Positions 18,428 to 27,030 of a stretch of DNA of 64,000 nucleotides are shown here, in pieces. The notes under the pieces were generated by a model, which was not told the DNA's origin, searched no databases, and saw only the letters and a list, made by a program, of their open reading frames with translations. Source of the DNA: Acetobacter cerevisiae (lineage in GTDB: Bacteria > Pseudomonadota > Alphaproteobacteria > Acetobacterales > Acetobacteraceae); contig NZ_LHZA01000151.1 in the NCBI RefSeq assembly GCF_001580535.1, positions 1 to 64,000 of the forward strand, read 5' to 3'. Every line of letters starts with the position of its first letter. The first letter of the stretch is position 1. The translations under genes were made by a program, and so were the position numbers.

Positions 18428-20833
18428 ATGACGCCACCATCTTCGCGGCCCGGTATGCCGTTACTGATTACGACTGTCCTTGTGGCAGTGCTGGGCCTGT
18501 TCCTGACGGGAGGCGGCGCATGGCTCGCTTCTCTGGGCGGTTCTCTCTTTTATGTGCTGTGCGGGCTGGTCCTGCTGGTCACGGCTGCGCTGCTCTGGCG
18601 GCGCCGGCAGGAAGCCCTGTGGCTGTATGCCGCTCTGGTTTTCGCAACGCTCATCTGGTCCGTGGGGGAAGTCGGGTTTGACTTCTGGGCGCTGGCTCCG
18701 CGTGGGGACGTGCTGCTGCCGCTGGGCCTGTGGATGCTCCTGCCATTTGTGACCAGAGACCTCTACCCGCACTCCCGCATGGGGCGTGCGCCGCTGGCGC
18801 TGGGTGTGGTGGCTGGTCTGGCAGTGTATGGCTTTGCGCTGACGCAGGACCCGCAGGATCTTGCCGGCGTTCTGCCCTCCGCAGGACCGCAGGCTGCCAT
18901 TGTGCCGGGTGATGCACAGGACGCAGCGGATGCCGACTGGCCCGCTTATGGCCGCACCCAGTTTGGTGACCGTTATTCTCCGCTCAAACAGATTACCCCG
19001 GCCAATGTGTCCGGTCTGAAAGTGGCATGGGTGTTCCGCACGCATGACCTCAAGACCCCGAATGACCCGGGCGAATTCACGGATGAAGTCACGCCCATCA
19101 AGGTGCGCGACACACTGTATCTCTGCTCCCCGCACCAGATCCTGTTTGCGCTGGATGCGGCCACGGGCAAGGAACGGTGGAAGTTCGATCCGAAACTTCA
19201 GTACAACCCGACCTTCCAGCACATGACCTGCCGTGGCGTCTCTTATTCTGAGATGCATCCCGGTGATGTGACGAGTGATGGCACGCCGGCTCCTACCGAG
19301 TGCAGCCACCGCGTGTTTCTGCCGACCAATGACGGTCGCCTGTTTGCGCTGGATGCAGAAACGGGTGAGCGCTGCCACGGTTTTGGTCAGGATGGCGAGC
19401 TGGACCTGAAGGGCGGCATGCCGATGCATGAGGCCGGGTTCTATGAGCCGACCTCTCCGCCGGTGGTGACGCAGAAGGTTGTTATTGTCTCCGGTGCGGT
19501 GACGGATAACTATTCCACGCATGAACCCTCCGGTGTGACGCGTGCGTATGACCTGTATACGGGCCGTCTGGTCTGGGCATTTGATGCGGGTAACCCCAAC
19601 CCGAACGAACTGCCGTCCGACACCCACAAATATGTGGCGAACTCTCCCAACTCCTGGATTACATCGTCTTACGATGCCCGGCTGAACATGATCTACATCC
19701 CCACGGGTGTGGCCACGCCGGATATCTGGGGCGGTCATCGCTCTGCCGATCAGGAACGCTATGCGTCCGGTATCCTGGCACTGAACGCCGATACGGGTGA
19801 GAAAGTCTGGTTCTATCAGACGGTGCATCATGATCTGTGGGATATGGATATTCCGTCCCAGCCCAGCCTTGTCGATATTCGTCAGGCAGACGGCACGGTG
19901 GTTCCGGCGCTGTATGCTCCGGCCAAGACGGGCAACATCTTTGTGCTGGACCGCCGCAACGGGCACCTGATTGTCCCCGCTCCGGAAACGCCGGTGCCGC
20001 AGGGTGCAGCCCCCGGTGACCATGTGGCTCCTACCCAGCCTTATTCCGAACTCACTTTCCGCCCGAAGAAAAACCTGACGGATGCGGATATGTGGGGCGG
20101 CACGATGCTGGACCAGATGGTGTGCCGCATCATGTTCAAGAAACTGCGGTATGAGGGGCCGTTTACGCCGCCGTCCGAGCAGGGCACGCTGGTGTTCCCG
20201 GGGAATCTGGGCATGTTTGAATGGGGCGGTCTGGCTGTGGATCCTGTGCGTCAGATTGCCTTTACCAACCCGATTGCCATTCCGTTTGTCTCTACCCTTA
20301 TCCCGCGTGGGCCGAGTAACCCGGCTGAGCCGAATCCGAATGTCGGGCCGTCCGGTTCAGAAAGTGGTGTGCAGCCGCAATATGGCACGCCGTATGGTGT
20401 GGACCTGCATGCGTTCCTTTCCCCGCTGGGCATTCCGTGCAAACAGCCGGGCTGGGGCTATGTGGCGGGCATTGATCTGAAGACCAACAAGATCATGTGG
20501 ATGCACCGCAACGGCACAGTGCGGGACAGCTCTCCGCTGCCGCTGCCTTTCAAGGTTGGTATTCCGTCTCTGGGTGGCCCGCTGACCACGGCTGGTGGCG
20601 TGGCATTCCTGACCTCCACGGCGGATTATTACATCCGGGCGTATGACGTCACGACCGGCCGCCAGCTCTGGCAGGACCGTCTGCCTGCCGGTGGTCAGTC
20701 CACACCGATGACGTATGAAGCCAATGGTCGCCAGTTTGTGGTGACAGCCGACGGCGGCCACGGCTCCTTCGGCACCAAGCTGGGTGACTATATTGTGGCC
20801 TATGCGCTGCCGGATGGTGCGGAAAAGCATTGA
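18428..20833 (+). CDS. gcd: membrane-bound PQQ-dependent glucose dehydrogenase
   Basis: Oxidises beta-D-glucose to glucono-1,5-lactone on the periplasmic side and passes electrons to ubiquinone. The 801-residue protein has five hydrophobic helices in the first 150 residues, then the eight-bladed PQQ quinoprotein domain starting at DWPAYGRTQFGDRYSPL. Conserved active-site segments include HMTCRGVSY, HHDLWDMD (catalytic Asp region) and PAKTGNIFVLDRR (the Lys that contacts PQQ). Length fits E. coli Gcd (796) and acetic acid bacterial enzymes. PQQ synthesis genes are not in the window. The SD is weak. Divergent from the exported mutarotase, with a strong terminator after it. Confidence 0.96.
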   Translation: MTPPSSRPGMPLLITTVLVAVLGLFLTGGGAWLASLGGSLFYVLCGLVLLVTAALLWRRRQEALWLYAALVFATLIWSVGEVGFDFWALAPRGDVLLPLGLWMLLPFVTRDLYPHSRMGRAPLALGVVAGLAVYGFALTQDPQDLAGVLPSAGPQAAIVPGDAQDAADADWPAYGRTQFGDRYSPLKQITPANVSGLKVAWVFRTHDLKTPNDPGEFTDEVTPIKVRDTLYLCSPHQILFALDAATGKERWKFDPKLQYNPTFQHMTCRGVSYSEMHPGDVTSDGTPAPTECSHRVFLPTNDGRLFALDAETGERCHGFGQDGELDLKGGMPMHEAGFYEPTSPPVVTQKVVIVSGAVTDNYSTHEPSGVTRAYDLYTGRLVWAFDAGNPNPNELPSDTHKYVANSPNSWITSSYDARLNMIYIPTGVATPDIWGGHRSADQERYASGILALNADTGEKVWFYQTVHHDLWDMDIPSQPSLVDIRQADGTVVPALYAPAKTGNIFVLDRRNGHLIVPAPETPVPQGAAPGDHVAPTQPYSELTFRPKKNLTDADMWGGTMLDQMVCRIMFKKLRYEGPFTPPSEQGTLVFPGNLGMFEWGGLAVDPVRQIAFTNPIAIPFVSTLIPRGPSNPAEPNPNVGPSGSESGVQPQYGTPYGVDLHAFLSPLGIPCKQPGWGYVAGIDLKTNKIMWMHRNGTVRDSSPLPLPFKVGIPSLGGPLTTAGGVAFLTSTADYYIRAYDVTTGRQLWQDRLPAGGQSTPMTYEANGRQFVVTADGGHGSFGTKLGDYIVAYALPDGAEKH

Positions 20834-20880
20834 TCTGACCAAACTGTTGCCGGACGGTGTTCCGGCATGACGTAAGGGAA

Positions 20881-20915
20881 GGGGCGAACCGGGAAACGGG
20901 TTCGTCCCTTTTTTT
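20881..20915 (+). terminator. rho-independent terminator of gcd
   Basis: GGGGCGAACC pairs with GGTTCGTCCC (one G.T) around an 8-base loop and runs into seven T residues. Confidence 0.92.
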
Positions 20916-21061
20916 ATGGGGAAAATGAGGCTGTGCCTGTGGCGTGCAGAGGTAGAGCGCCACCTGTTTTTCTGACGGGAAGGGCTTTGTAAGCGTAGGT
21001 CTTGGAGCCGGCGTATTTCCACAGATGGCCTGCCAGAATGTGGGTAAGAAAAGGTGCGTAA

Positions 21062-21582
21062 ATGTATGTCGTGATGGGGGCCACGGGCCATGTTGGGGGC
21101 AGTGTGGCGCGGGCGTTGCTGGAGGCGGGAGAGGCTGTCACGGTCGTAACCCGCAGTGCGGCAAAAGCCGAAGCATGGCGGCAGAAAGGGGCGGAGGCAG
21201 CGATACTGAATGTGCAGGACACATCAGCTCTGGCCGCCTTGTTTCAAAAAGCCAGACGCGCCTTTGTGCTGAACCCGCCCGCCAGTCCGGCTCTGAAACC
21301 GGCGTGTATGCGGTGGAAGGCCCGGAGCAGTATAGTCCAGAGGATGTGGCGGAGCTGCTGCGGGAGGTTTTGAACCAGCCGGTGCGCGTGGCGTCTCTTC
21401 CTAAAGCCGAGTTGCTGGCAGCGTATCGTCGGAATGGGTTTTCAGACAGTGCCGCGCAGTCTTACGCCCATATGACAGAGATTTTTGTCACGCAGGCCTA
21501 TGATGTGCCTGCCAGCCCTTTAAAGGGAACGACTAATCTGAAAACCTGTTTTCAGCAGGTTTTGGCGCCGAATGCGGCCTGA
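21062..21582 (+). pseudogene. decayed NmrA-like NAD(P)-binding protein gene
   Basis: The first part (21062 to about 21295) encodes a clean Rossmann start, MYVVMGATGHVGGSVARALLE followed by VTRSAAKAEAWRQKGAE and AFVLNPPA, as in NmrA/NAD(P)H azoreductase-type SDRs. In another frame, from about 21300 to the stop at 21582, comes a typical C-terminal part: VYAVEGPEQYSPEDVAELL, then a helical tail. The two halves cannot be read continuously, and the roughly 100-150 residues that normally lie between them are missing. This is best explained by an internal deletion that also shifted the frame. The residual product would be a 103-residue fragment without the substrate domain. Confidence 0.75.
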
Positions 21583-21631
21583 GCAGAGAAGCCGCTTGCA
21601 TTCCCCGTAGTGATTGATGATCCTGCATTCC

Positions 21632-21880
21632 ATGTGGAATGAACCGTATCTGGAAACCTGTTGTCGCTCTGCCTTGCACCGTTTGTGTCTGGCGGGAGCG
21701 GTGGGACGTCCCGCCGGGCAGCGGGATGATCCGTGTCTGGTGCGGATGGAAGGCATGGGCTTTGTGCGGGATGATGGACAGGGCCGCTTTTTTGTCACCG
21801 ATGAGGGTGAGGCTCGCCATGCGCGGGAAGTGCTGAAAATCGCAGACGGGCTCAAGCCAGCGTCTGTACCACATGAATGA
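21632..21880 (+). CDS. small unknown protein upstream of the S24-type regulator
   Basis: An 82-residue frame from ATG 21632 (an ATG at 21617 is equally possible) whose stop TGA overlaps the ATG of the next gene (ATGA, 21877-21880), implying translational coupling. I do not recognise the family. The C-terminal half, GMGFVRDDGQGRFFVTDEGEARHAREV, looks like the wing of a small winged-helix domain, with the first half supplying short helices. Codon use resembles neighbouring genes. No clear ribosome site is visible. Confidence 0.5.
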   Translation: MWNEPYLETCCRSALHRLCLAGAVGRPAGQRDDPCLVRMEGMGFVRDDGQGRFFVTDEGEARHAREVLKIADGLKPASVPHE

Positions 21881-22686
21881 TTCGCCCGGATGATCTGTGG
21901 GAGGCGCTGGATGCACTGGCGCTGGAACAGGGCCTGACACCCTCCGGTCTTGCTCGTGCGGCGGGACTGGACCCGACCACCTTTAATCCGTCTCGCAGGA
22001 TCAGCCCGCATGGTGACATGCGGTGGATGGCATTACCCACCCTGCTGCGGGCGCTGGATGTTCTCAAAATTTCCCCGGCGGATTTTATTCGGAGGCTGGA
22101 AGGCGAGGGACGCGGGCAAGGGATTGGTGCAGCGCGGCGCATTCGCGGCCTGCCACTCTCCCGCCTGCGGGGCAGCGGCCTGTTTGATAGCACAGGCCGC
22201 CCTAACGGCGTGTTGTGGGAAGACGTGACGCTCCCCTGCGCCGTAACGGGAGACGCGTATGTCGTGCGCGTGGATACGGACAGTATGGAACCGCTGCTGC
22301 GCGAAGGCAGCTCACTGGTGCTGATGCCCGATATGCCGCCCCGGCGTTCTGACCGTGTGTTGCTCTGGCGGTCGGGGATGGAGCCGGTTCTGGGGATTCT
22401 GCTGGATAATCCGCTGGAGGCGGGTGCGCAAAGGAAAGCGGGTGTGCCGGAAAGCAGGCAGGTCGATCCGGTTGGCAGAACGGGTGGGAGAGCACTGTCC
22501 TCATCCCGCTGGGCTGTGCAGCCGTTTACCGCCAGTGCCGCGCCTTTACGAGGGATCCCAGCCTACGCGGCGGCGGAGGAGGACATGCACGTGTCGTCAC
22601 CTTTCGTGAGAGAAGACGCACTCGTACCCGTTCCGGAGGGAAAAGCGGGTGTCTGGCTGCATCGCGTAGTGATGGGCACGTTCTGA
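21877..22686 (+). CDS. HTH regulator with an S24 (LexA/CI-like) domain
   Basis: A 269-residue protein. Residues 1-75 form a helix-turn-helix of the XRE/CI type (LTPSGLARAAGLDPTTFNPSR). Residues about 115-175 match the peptidase S24 fold, with the nucleophile-type serine Ser136 in TDSMEP. The partner lysine expected some 35-40 residues later is not visible (that stretch reads VLGILLDNP), so self-cleavage is doubtful. A long insert rich in Ala/Ser/Arg (about 180-250) precedes the final strand AGVWLHRVVM. Such S24 regulators without a catalytic Lys occur in Acetobacteraceae as plain transcription factors. Coupled to the small gene upstream. Confidence 0.75.
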   Translation: MIRPDDLWEALDALALEQGLTPSGLARAAGLDPTTFNPSRRISPHGDMRWMALPTLLRALDVLKISPADFIRRLEGEGRGQGIGAARRIRGLPLSRLRGSGLFDSTGRPNGVLWEDVTLPCAVTGDAYVVRVDTDSMEPLLREGSSLVLMPDMPPRRSDRVLLWRSGMEPVLGILLDNPLEAGAQRKAGVPESRQVDPVGRTGGRALSSSRWAVQPFTASAAPLRGIPAYAAAEEDMHVSSPFVREDALVPVPEGKAGVWLHRVVMGTF

Positions 22687-22810
22687 AAATGATGGTCGGA
22701 CGTCACCCGATGCGTGATGTTTTGCCTTTGTGGAAAAATTTACCGGGAAACAGACCCAAGTAGAGCGGAACTGGCTGACAAGTCTCTCCGTATCGCTTAA
22801 AGGGAGCAGC

Positions 22811-24616
22811 ATGACCGACACACCCCTTTCGCTCATCCGTAATTTCTCGATTATCGCCCATATTGACCATGGGAAATCGACACTGGCCGACCGCATGATT
22901 CAGGCTTGCGGGGCGTTGACCGCCCGCGAGATGACGAATCAGGTGCTCGATAATATGGATCTTGAGCGTGAGCGTGGCATCACCATCAAGGCCCAGACCG
23001 TCCGGCTGACCTATCCGGCCAGGGACGGCAAGACCTACGTCCTGAACCTGATGGACACGCCCGGACACGTTGACTTTGCGTATGAAGTCAGCCGCTCGCT
23101 GGCCGCGTGTGAAGGCTCGCTGCTGGTGGTGGATGCCTCGCAGGGTGTGGAAGCGCAGACACTGGCCAACGTGTATCAGGCCATTGATGCCAACCATGAA
23201 ATTGTGCCGGTGCTGAACAAGGTCGATCTGCCCGCAGCTGACGTCGAGCGCGTCAAGGCGCAGATTGAGGAAGTGATTGGCATCCCCGCAGATGATGCGG
23301 TGGAAATTTCCGCCAAGACCGGCCTGAATATTGAAGGCGTGCTGGAAGCCGTCGTCACCCGCCTGCCGCCGCCGGTGGGCGATGCAGAAAAGCCGCTTCA
23401 GGCCATGCTGGTGGATAGCTGGTATGACCCGTATCTGGGCGTGATCGTGCTGGTGCGCGTCAAGGAAGGCCGGCTGCAGCGCGGCATGAAAATGCGCATG
23501 ATGTCCAGCGGCGCTGTGCATCAGATTGATCAGGTCGGTGTGTTCGCCCCGCGTATGACGGCGGTGGAAAGCCTCGGTCCGGGTGAGATGGGCTACATCA
23601 ATGCCGCCATCAAAACCGTGGCTGACTGTAACGTGGGTGACACCATTACCGATGACCGTCGCCCGGCGGACAAGGCTCTGGCAGGCTTCAAGCCCTCCAT
23701 TCCGGTGGTCTGGTGTGGTCTGTTCCCCATTGTGGCGGATGACTTTGAAAAGCTGCGCGACAGCCTGTCCAAACTGCGCCTGAACGATGCCTCGTTCCAT
23801 TATGAGGCCGAGACATCCGCAGCACTGGGCTTTGGTTTCCGTTGCGGCTTCCTTGGTCTGCTGCATCTGGAAATTATTCAGGAGCGCCTGTCCCGCGAGT
23901 TCGATCTTGATCTGATCGCCACCGCGCCGTCCGTGGTGTACCACATCACGCTGACCAACGGACAGAAAGAAGAGCTGCACAACCCGGCCGATATGCCGGA
24001 CCTCTCCCAGATCGAGACAATTGACGAGCCGTGGATCAAGGCCACCATCATGGTGCCGGATGAATATCTGGGCGCTGTGCTGACCCTGTGCACGGAGCGT
24101 CGTGGTGTGCAGGTGGACCTGACCTACGTGGGCAGCCGCGCCATGGCTGTCTATCGCCTGCCGCTGAACGAGGTGGTGTTTGACTTCTATGACCGCCTGA
24201 AGTCTCTCACACGCGGCTACGCCAGCTTTGATTATCAGATGGATGGGTACGAGGAGAGTGACCTCGTGCGCATTTCCATTCTGGTCAATCAGGAGCCGGT
24301 GGATGCGCTGTCCTTCATTGCGCATCGCTCTGCAGCGGAAACCCGTGGCCGTGCTATTTGTGCCCGCCTGAAAGACCTCATTCCCCGCCAGCTGTTCAAG
24401 ATCGCCGTTCAGGCGGCCATTGGCAGCAAGGTGATTGCGCGTGAGACCATTGGTGCACTGTCCAAGGATGTGACGGCCAAATGTTATGGCGGTGATATCT
24501 CCCGTAAGCGCAAACTGCTGGAAAAGCAGAAAGAGGGTAAAAAGCGCATGCGGCAGTTCGGGAAAGTGGAAATTCCGCAGAGCGCCTTCCTCGCCGCTCT
24601 GAAAATGGATGGCTAA
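22811..24616 (+). CDS. lepA: elongation factor 4 (LepA GTPase)
   Basis: A ribosome-associated translational GTPase that back-translocates or remodels stalled ribosomes. The 601-residue protein has G1 [10 protein letters not shown]3 DTPGH, G4 NKVD and the LepA-specific C-terminal domain ending in [15 protein letters not shown]. The start is the ATG at 22811, giving the family N-terminus [19 protein letters not shown] with GGGAGC upstream; the frame extends to 22730 without homology. It stands alone between the S24-type regulator and metX. Confidence 0.98.
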   Translation: MTDTPLSLIRNFSIIAHIDHGKSTLADRMIQACGALTAREMTNQVLDNMDLERERGITIKAQTVRLTYPARDGKTYVLNLMDTPGHVDFAYEVSRSLAACEGSLLVVDASQGVEAQTLANVYQAIDANHEIVPVLNKVDLPAADVERVKAQIEEVIGIPADDAVEISAKTGLNIEGVLEAVVTRLPPPVGDAEKPLQAMLVDSWYDPYLGVIVLVRVKEGRLQRGMKMRMMSSGAVHQIDQVGVFAPRMTAVESLGPGEMGYINAAIKTVADCNVGDTITDDRRPADKALAGFKPSIPVVWCGLFPIVADDFEKLRDSLSKLRLNDASFHYEAETSAALGFGFRCGFLGLLHLEIIQERLSREFDLDLIATAPSVVYHITLTNGQKEELHNPADMPDLSQIETIDEPWIKATIMVPDEYLGAVLTLCTERRGVQVDLTYVGSRAMAVYRLPLNEVVFDFYDRLKSLTRGYASFDYQMDGYEESDLVRISILVNQEPVDALSFIAHRSAAETRGRAICARLKDLIPRQLFKIAVQAAIGSKVIARETIGALSKDVTAKCYGGDISRKRKLLEKQKEGKKRMRQFGKVEIPQSAFLAALKMDG

Positions 24617-24716
24617 CACTGGCATGGCAGGCCTGCGGCAGCGTTAAGGCGGACTTGATCCGTCCTGTTTTCGCTCCTATGTCGGAGGTCTTCCAGCCGG
24701 AGTTGGTATCACCTTC

Positions 24717-25892
24717 ATGAACAGCACAGCGCCTCTTGATGTCGGCGACCATCAGCACGCCACCTTCCCCGATGGGCTGGATCTGGAATGCGGTGTGCAT
24801 CTGCCATCCCTTGATGTGGCCTATCGCACCTACGGCCAGCTTTCCCCCAGACGGGACAACGCCATTGTCATCTGCCACGCCTTTACGGGGGACCAGTATG
24901 TGGCGGAAACGCATCCGCAAACCGGCAAGCCCGGCTGGTGGGGGCGCATGGTGGGGCCGGGGCGGCCGATTGATACCGACCGCTTTTTCGTTATCTGTAT
25001 GAACGTGCTGGGGGGCTGCATGGGCAGCACCGGTCCGCGCTCCCTCAAGCCAGCCTGTGCAGAAGGCAGGGTAGAGCGCTGGGGTACGGATTTCCCGCCC
25101 ATCACCATCCGGGACATGGTGCGTGCCCAGTATAAGCTGGTGCGCTCTTTAGGGATTGAGCGGCTGTTTGCCGTGGTCGGTGGCTCCATGGGCGGCATGC
25201 AGGTGCTGGAATGGGCCGTGACGTATCCACACATGATGCTGGCGGCCATGCCGATTGCCACGGCACCCTTCCATTCGGCCCAGAATATTGCGTTTAACGA
25301 GGTCGGGCGTCAGGCCATTTTTGCTGACCCCGAGTGGTATGGCGGGCGCTACTGGGAACATAATGTGGTCCCGGCTCGTGGGCTGGCCGTGGCGCGTATG
25401 ATGGCGCACATCACCTATCTTTCGGAAGAAGCCCTGACCCGCAAGTTCGGCCGCCGGGTGCGGCAGGAACCCAAAGATGCGCAGGCCCCGGAAGCCTCTC
25501 TGGCCATGTTTGGGGATGTGTTCGAGGTGGAATCCTACCTGCGCTATCAGGGCTCGGCCTTTGTACGGCGGTTTGATGCCAATTCCTACCTGACCATTAC
25601 CCGCGCCATGGACTGGTTTGACCTCGCTGCCGAGCATGACGGCGAACTGCCTGCGGCCTTTGCGGGTACGCCGGTGCGGTTCTGTGTGGTGTCGTTCTCG
25701 TCCGACTGGCTGTTCCCCACGTCCAGCTCCCGCTATCTGGTGCGCGCGCTCAATCAGGCTGCGGCTAACGTCTCCTTTGTGGAGATTGAAACGGACAAGG
25801 GGCATGACGCCTTTCTGCTGGATGAACCGGATTTTGACAGAACCGTGCGGGGCTTCCTGTGCGGTGTGGCAGATCATGCAGGGCTTGCCTGA
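24717..25892 (+). CDS. metX: homoserine O-acetyltransferase
   Basis: Acylates homoserine for methionine synthesis. A 391-residue alpha/beta hydrolase-fold protein with nucleophile Ser157 in GGSMGGMQ, the acid Asp in SSDWLFP and the His in GHDAF. Substrate loop [12 protein letters not shown] is typical of MetX. Acetyl is the default acyl donor, but some MetX-like enzymes use succinyl-CoA. The stop codon overlaps the ATG of metW (TGATG), the widespread metX-metW pair. I checked the 100-base leader for a SAM-II or SAM-I aptamer and saw none. Confidence 0.96.
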   Translation: MNSTAPLDVGDHQHATFPDGLDLECGVHLPSLDVAYRTYGQLSPRRDNAIVICHAFTGDQYVAETHPQTGKPGWWGRMVGPGRPIDTDRFFVICMNVLGGCMGSTGPRSLKPACAEGRVERWGTDFPPITIRDMVRAQYKLVRSLGIERLFAVVGGSMGGMQVLEWAVTYPHMMLAAMPIATAPFHSAQNIAFNEVGRQAIFADPEWYGGRYWEHNVVPARGLAVARMMAHITYLSEEALTRKFGRRVRQEPKDAQAPEASLAMFGDVFEVESYLRYQGSAFVRRFDANSYLTITRAMDWFDLAAEHDGELPAAFAGTPVRFCVVSFSSDWLFPTSSSRYLVRALNQAAANVSFVEIETDKGHDAFLLDEPDFDRTVRGFLCGVADHAGLA

Positions 25893-26521
25893 TGCGTCTT
25901 GATCAACGGCTGATTGCAGAAATGATCGAACCCGGTACCCGGGTGCTGGATGTCGGCAGCGGTGATGGCGCGCTGATTGACCATCTGTTCCGCCTGCGCG
26001 GCTGTGATGCCCGTGGTATTGAAATTGATATGCGGGAAGTGACCCGCTCCGTTGCCCACGGCCTGCCCGTGGTGCATGGGGATGCGGACCACGATCTGGC
26101 GCATTACCCCAATGATGCGTTTGATTATGTGGTGTTGCAGCGCACGCTTCAGGCCGTGGAACGCCCGCGGGAAGTGCTGCGGCAAATGCTGCGCATCGGG
26201 CGGCACGCCATTGTCTCCTTCCCCAACTTTGGCCACTGGCAATTGCGGCTGAAACTGTTGCTGAGCGGGCGGATGCCCATGACAGCCGTCTGGCATACCC
26301 CGTGGTATGAAACGCCCAATATTCATCCCTGCACCATTCGGGACTTCATCGCGCTGTGCGCGGAAGAGGGCTATTGCGTGCAGCAATGGATGGCGGTGGA
26401 TGAAGATGGCGAGCGCGCCCCCTGGCGGCGGTCCATCCGGCTGGCCAACCTGTTTGGTGAGCAGGCGCTGTTCCTGCTGCGGCGCGAAGGTGAGTGCCCG
26501 CCGCCGCCAGAGGAAAGCTGA
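25892..26521 (+). CDS. metW: methionine biosynthesis protein MetW
   Basis: A 209-residue class I SAM-dependent methyltransferase-fold protein that works with MetX in methionine synthesis. Motif I is VLDVGSGDGAL (near residues 17-27), followed by GIEID, and the family-specific DYVVLQRTLQAVERPREVL and FPNFGHWQLR segments. Translation is coupled to metX by a one-base overlap. The extra upstream residues possible from 25859 overlap metX and are rejected. Confidence 0.95.
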   Translation: MRLDQRLIAEMIEPGTRVLDVGSGDGALIDHLFRLRGCDARGIEIDMREVTRSVAHGLPVVHGDADHDLAHYPNDAFDYVVLQRTLQAVERPREVLRQMLRIGRHAIVSFPNFGHWQLRLKLLLSGRMPMTAVWHTPWYETPNIHPCTIRDFIALCAEEGYCVQQWMAVDEDGERAPWRRSIRLANLFGEQALFLLRREGECPPPPEES

Positions 26522-27030
26522 CCGGAAGCGAAGAGGCGTTGTTTGCGCTGGCCGTTTTGCGGGCTGAAGCGGCGGTTTTGAACAACTTGTGAAGATTTCT
26601 TCTAAAACTTTGGTTAGTTCGCAACGGAACCGGATGCTCTCTTTGGAAAAGGAAGCGCCTGTTCTGTTTTTTAAAACCTCCTTTAAAATTGAGCAGCGAT
26701 GGCTTTTGTTTCATTGCGTCTGCGCGCTGCGGCCTGAGGCGTGAACAGACTGTGACGATTATATGGCGGCTTTCTTTTAGGACCAATATGGTACGGAAGG
26801 CTTGCGGGGCAGGAAAACTCCACTTATATACAAATCAAGGCAGGGTTTTCAGACTGGCTTTTTCTGAAAAGACGTGACGCTGCCAGCATTGTTAAAAAAT
26901 GTTCATGAATGCGGGTGAGGGATCGTGCACAGGGTGTGCCGTTTTCACTCCGTCCTGACACGATATGGTGCGTAACTGAAAAAGGGTGGTCTCGTCTCGC
27001 TTTTCAGGCTGCACGAAAAGGTTTGCCCTG
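26522..27030. other. 509-base noncoding stretch upstream of the DEAD-box helicase
   Basis: No frame here looks protein-like; the region is AT-richer than its neighbours. A perfect inverted repeat TTTTCAGA (26846-26853) / TCTGAAAA (26863-26870) and several T-rich runs are present. It probably contains the metW 3' end signals and the helicase promoter with a long leader, as is common for cold-induced RNA helicases, but no promoter could be fixed. Confidence 0.5.

Noticed and set aside
22703-24625. A 640-codon open frame antisense to lepA
   Set aside because: Shadow frame; the plus strand encodes unmistakable LepA.
24617-24716. Possible SAM riboswitch in front of metX
   Set aside because: I looked for the SAM-II and SAM-I/IV core motifs that often precede metX in alphaproteobacteria and found none; only weak short stems are present.
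26689-26877. 62-codon frame in the helicase leader
   Set aside because: No SD, composition unlike neighbouring proteins, and it lies in AT-rich noncoding sequence.
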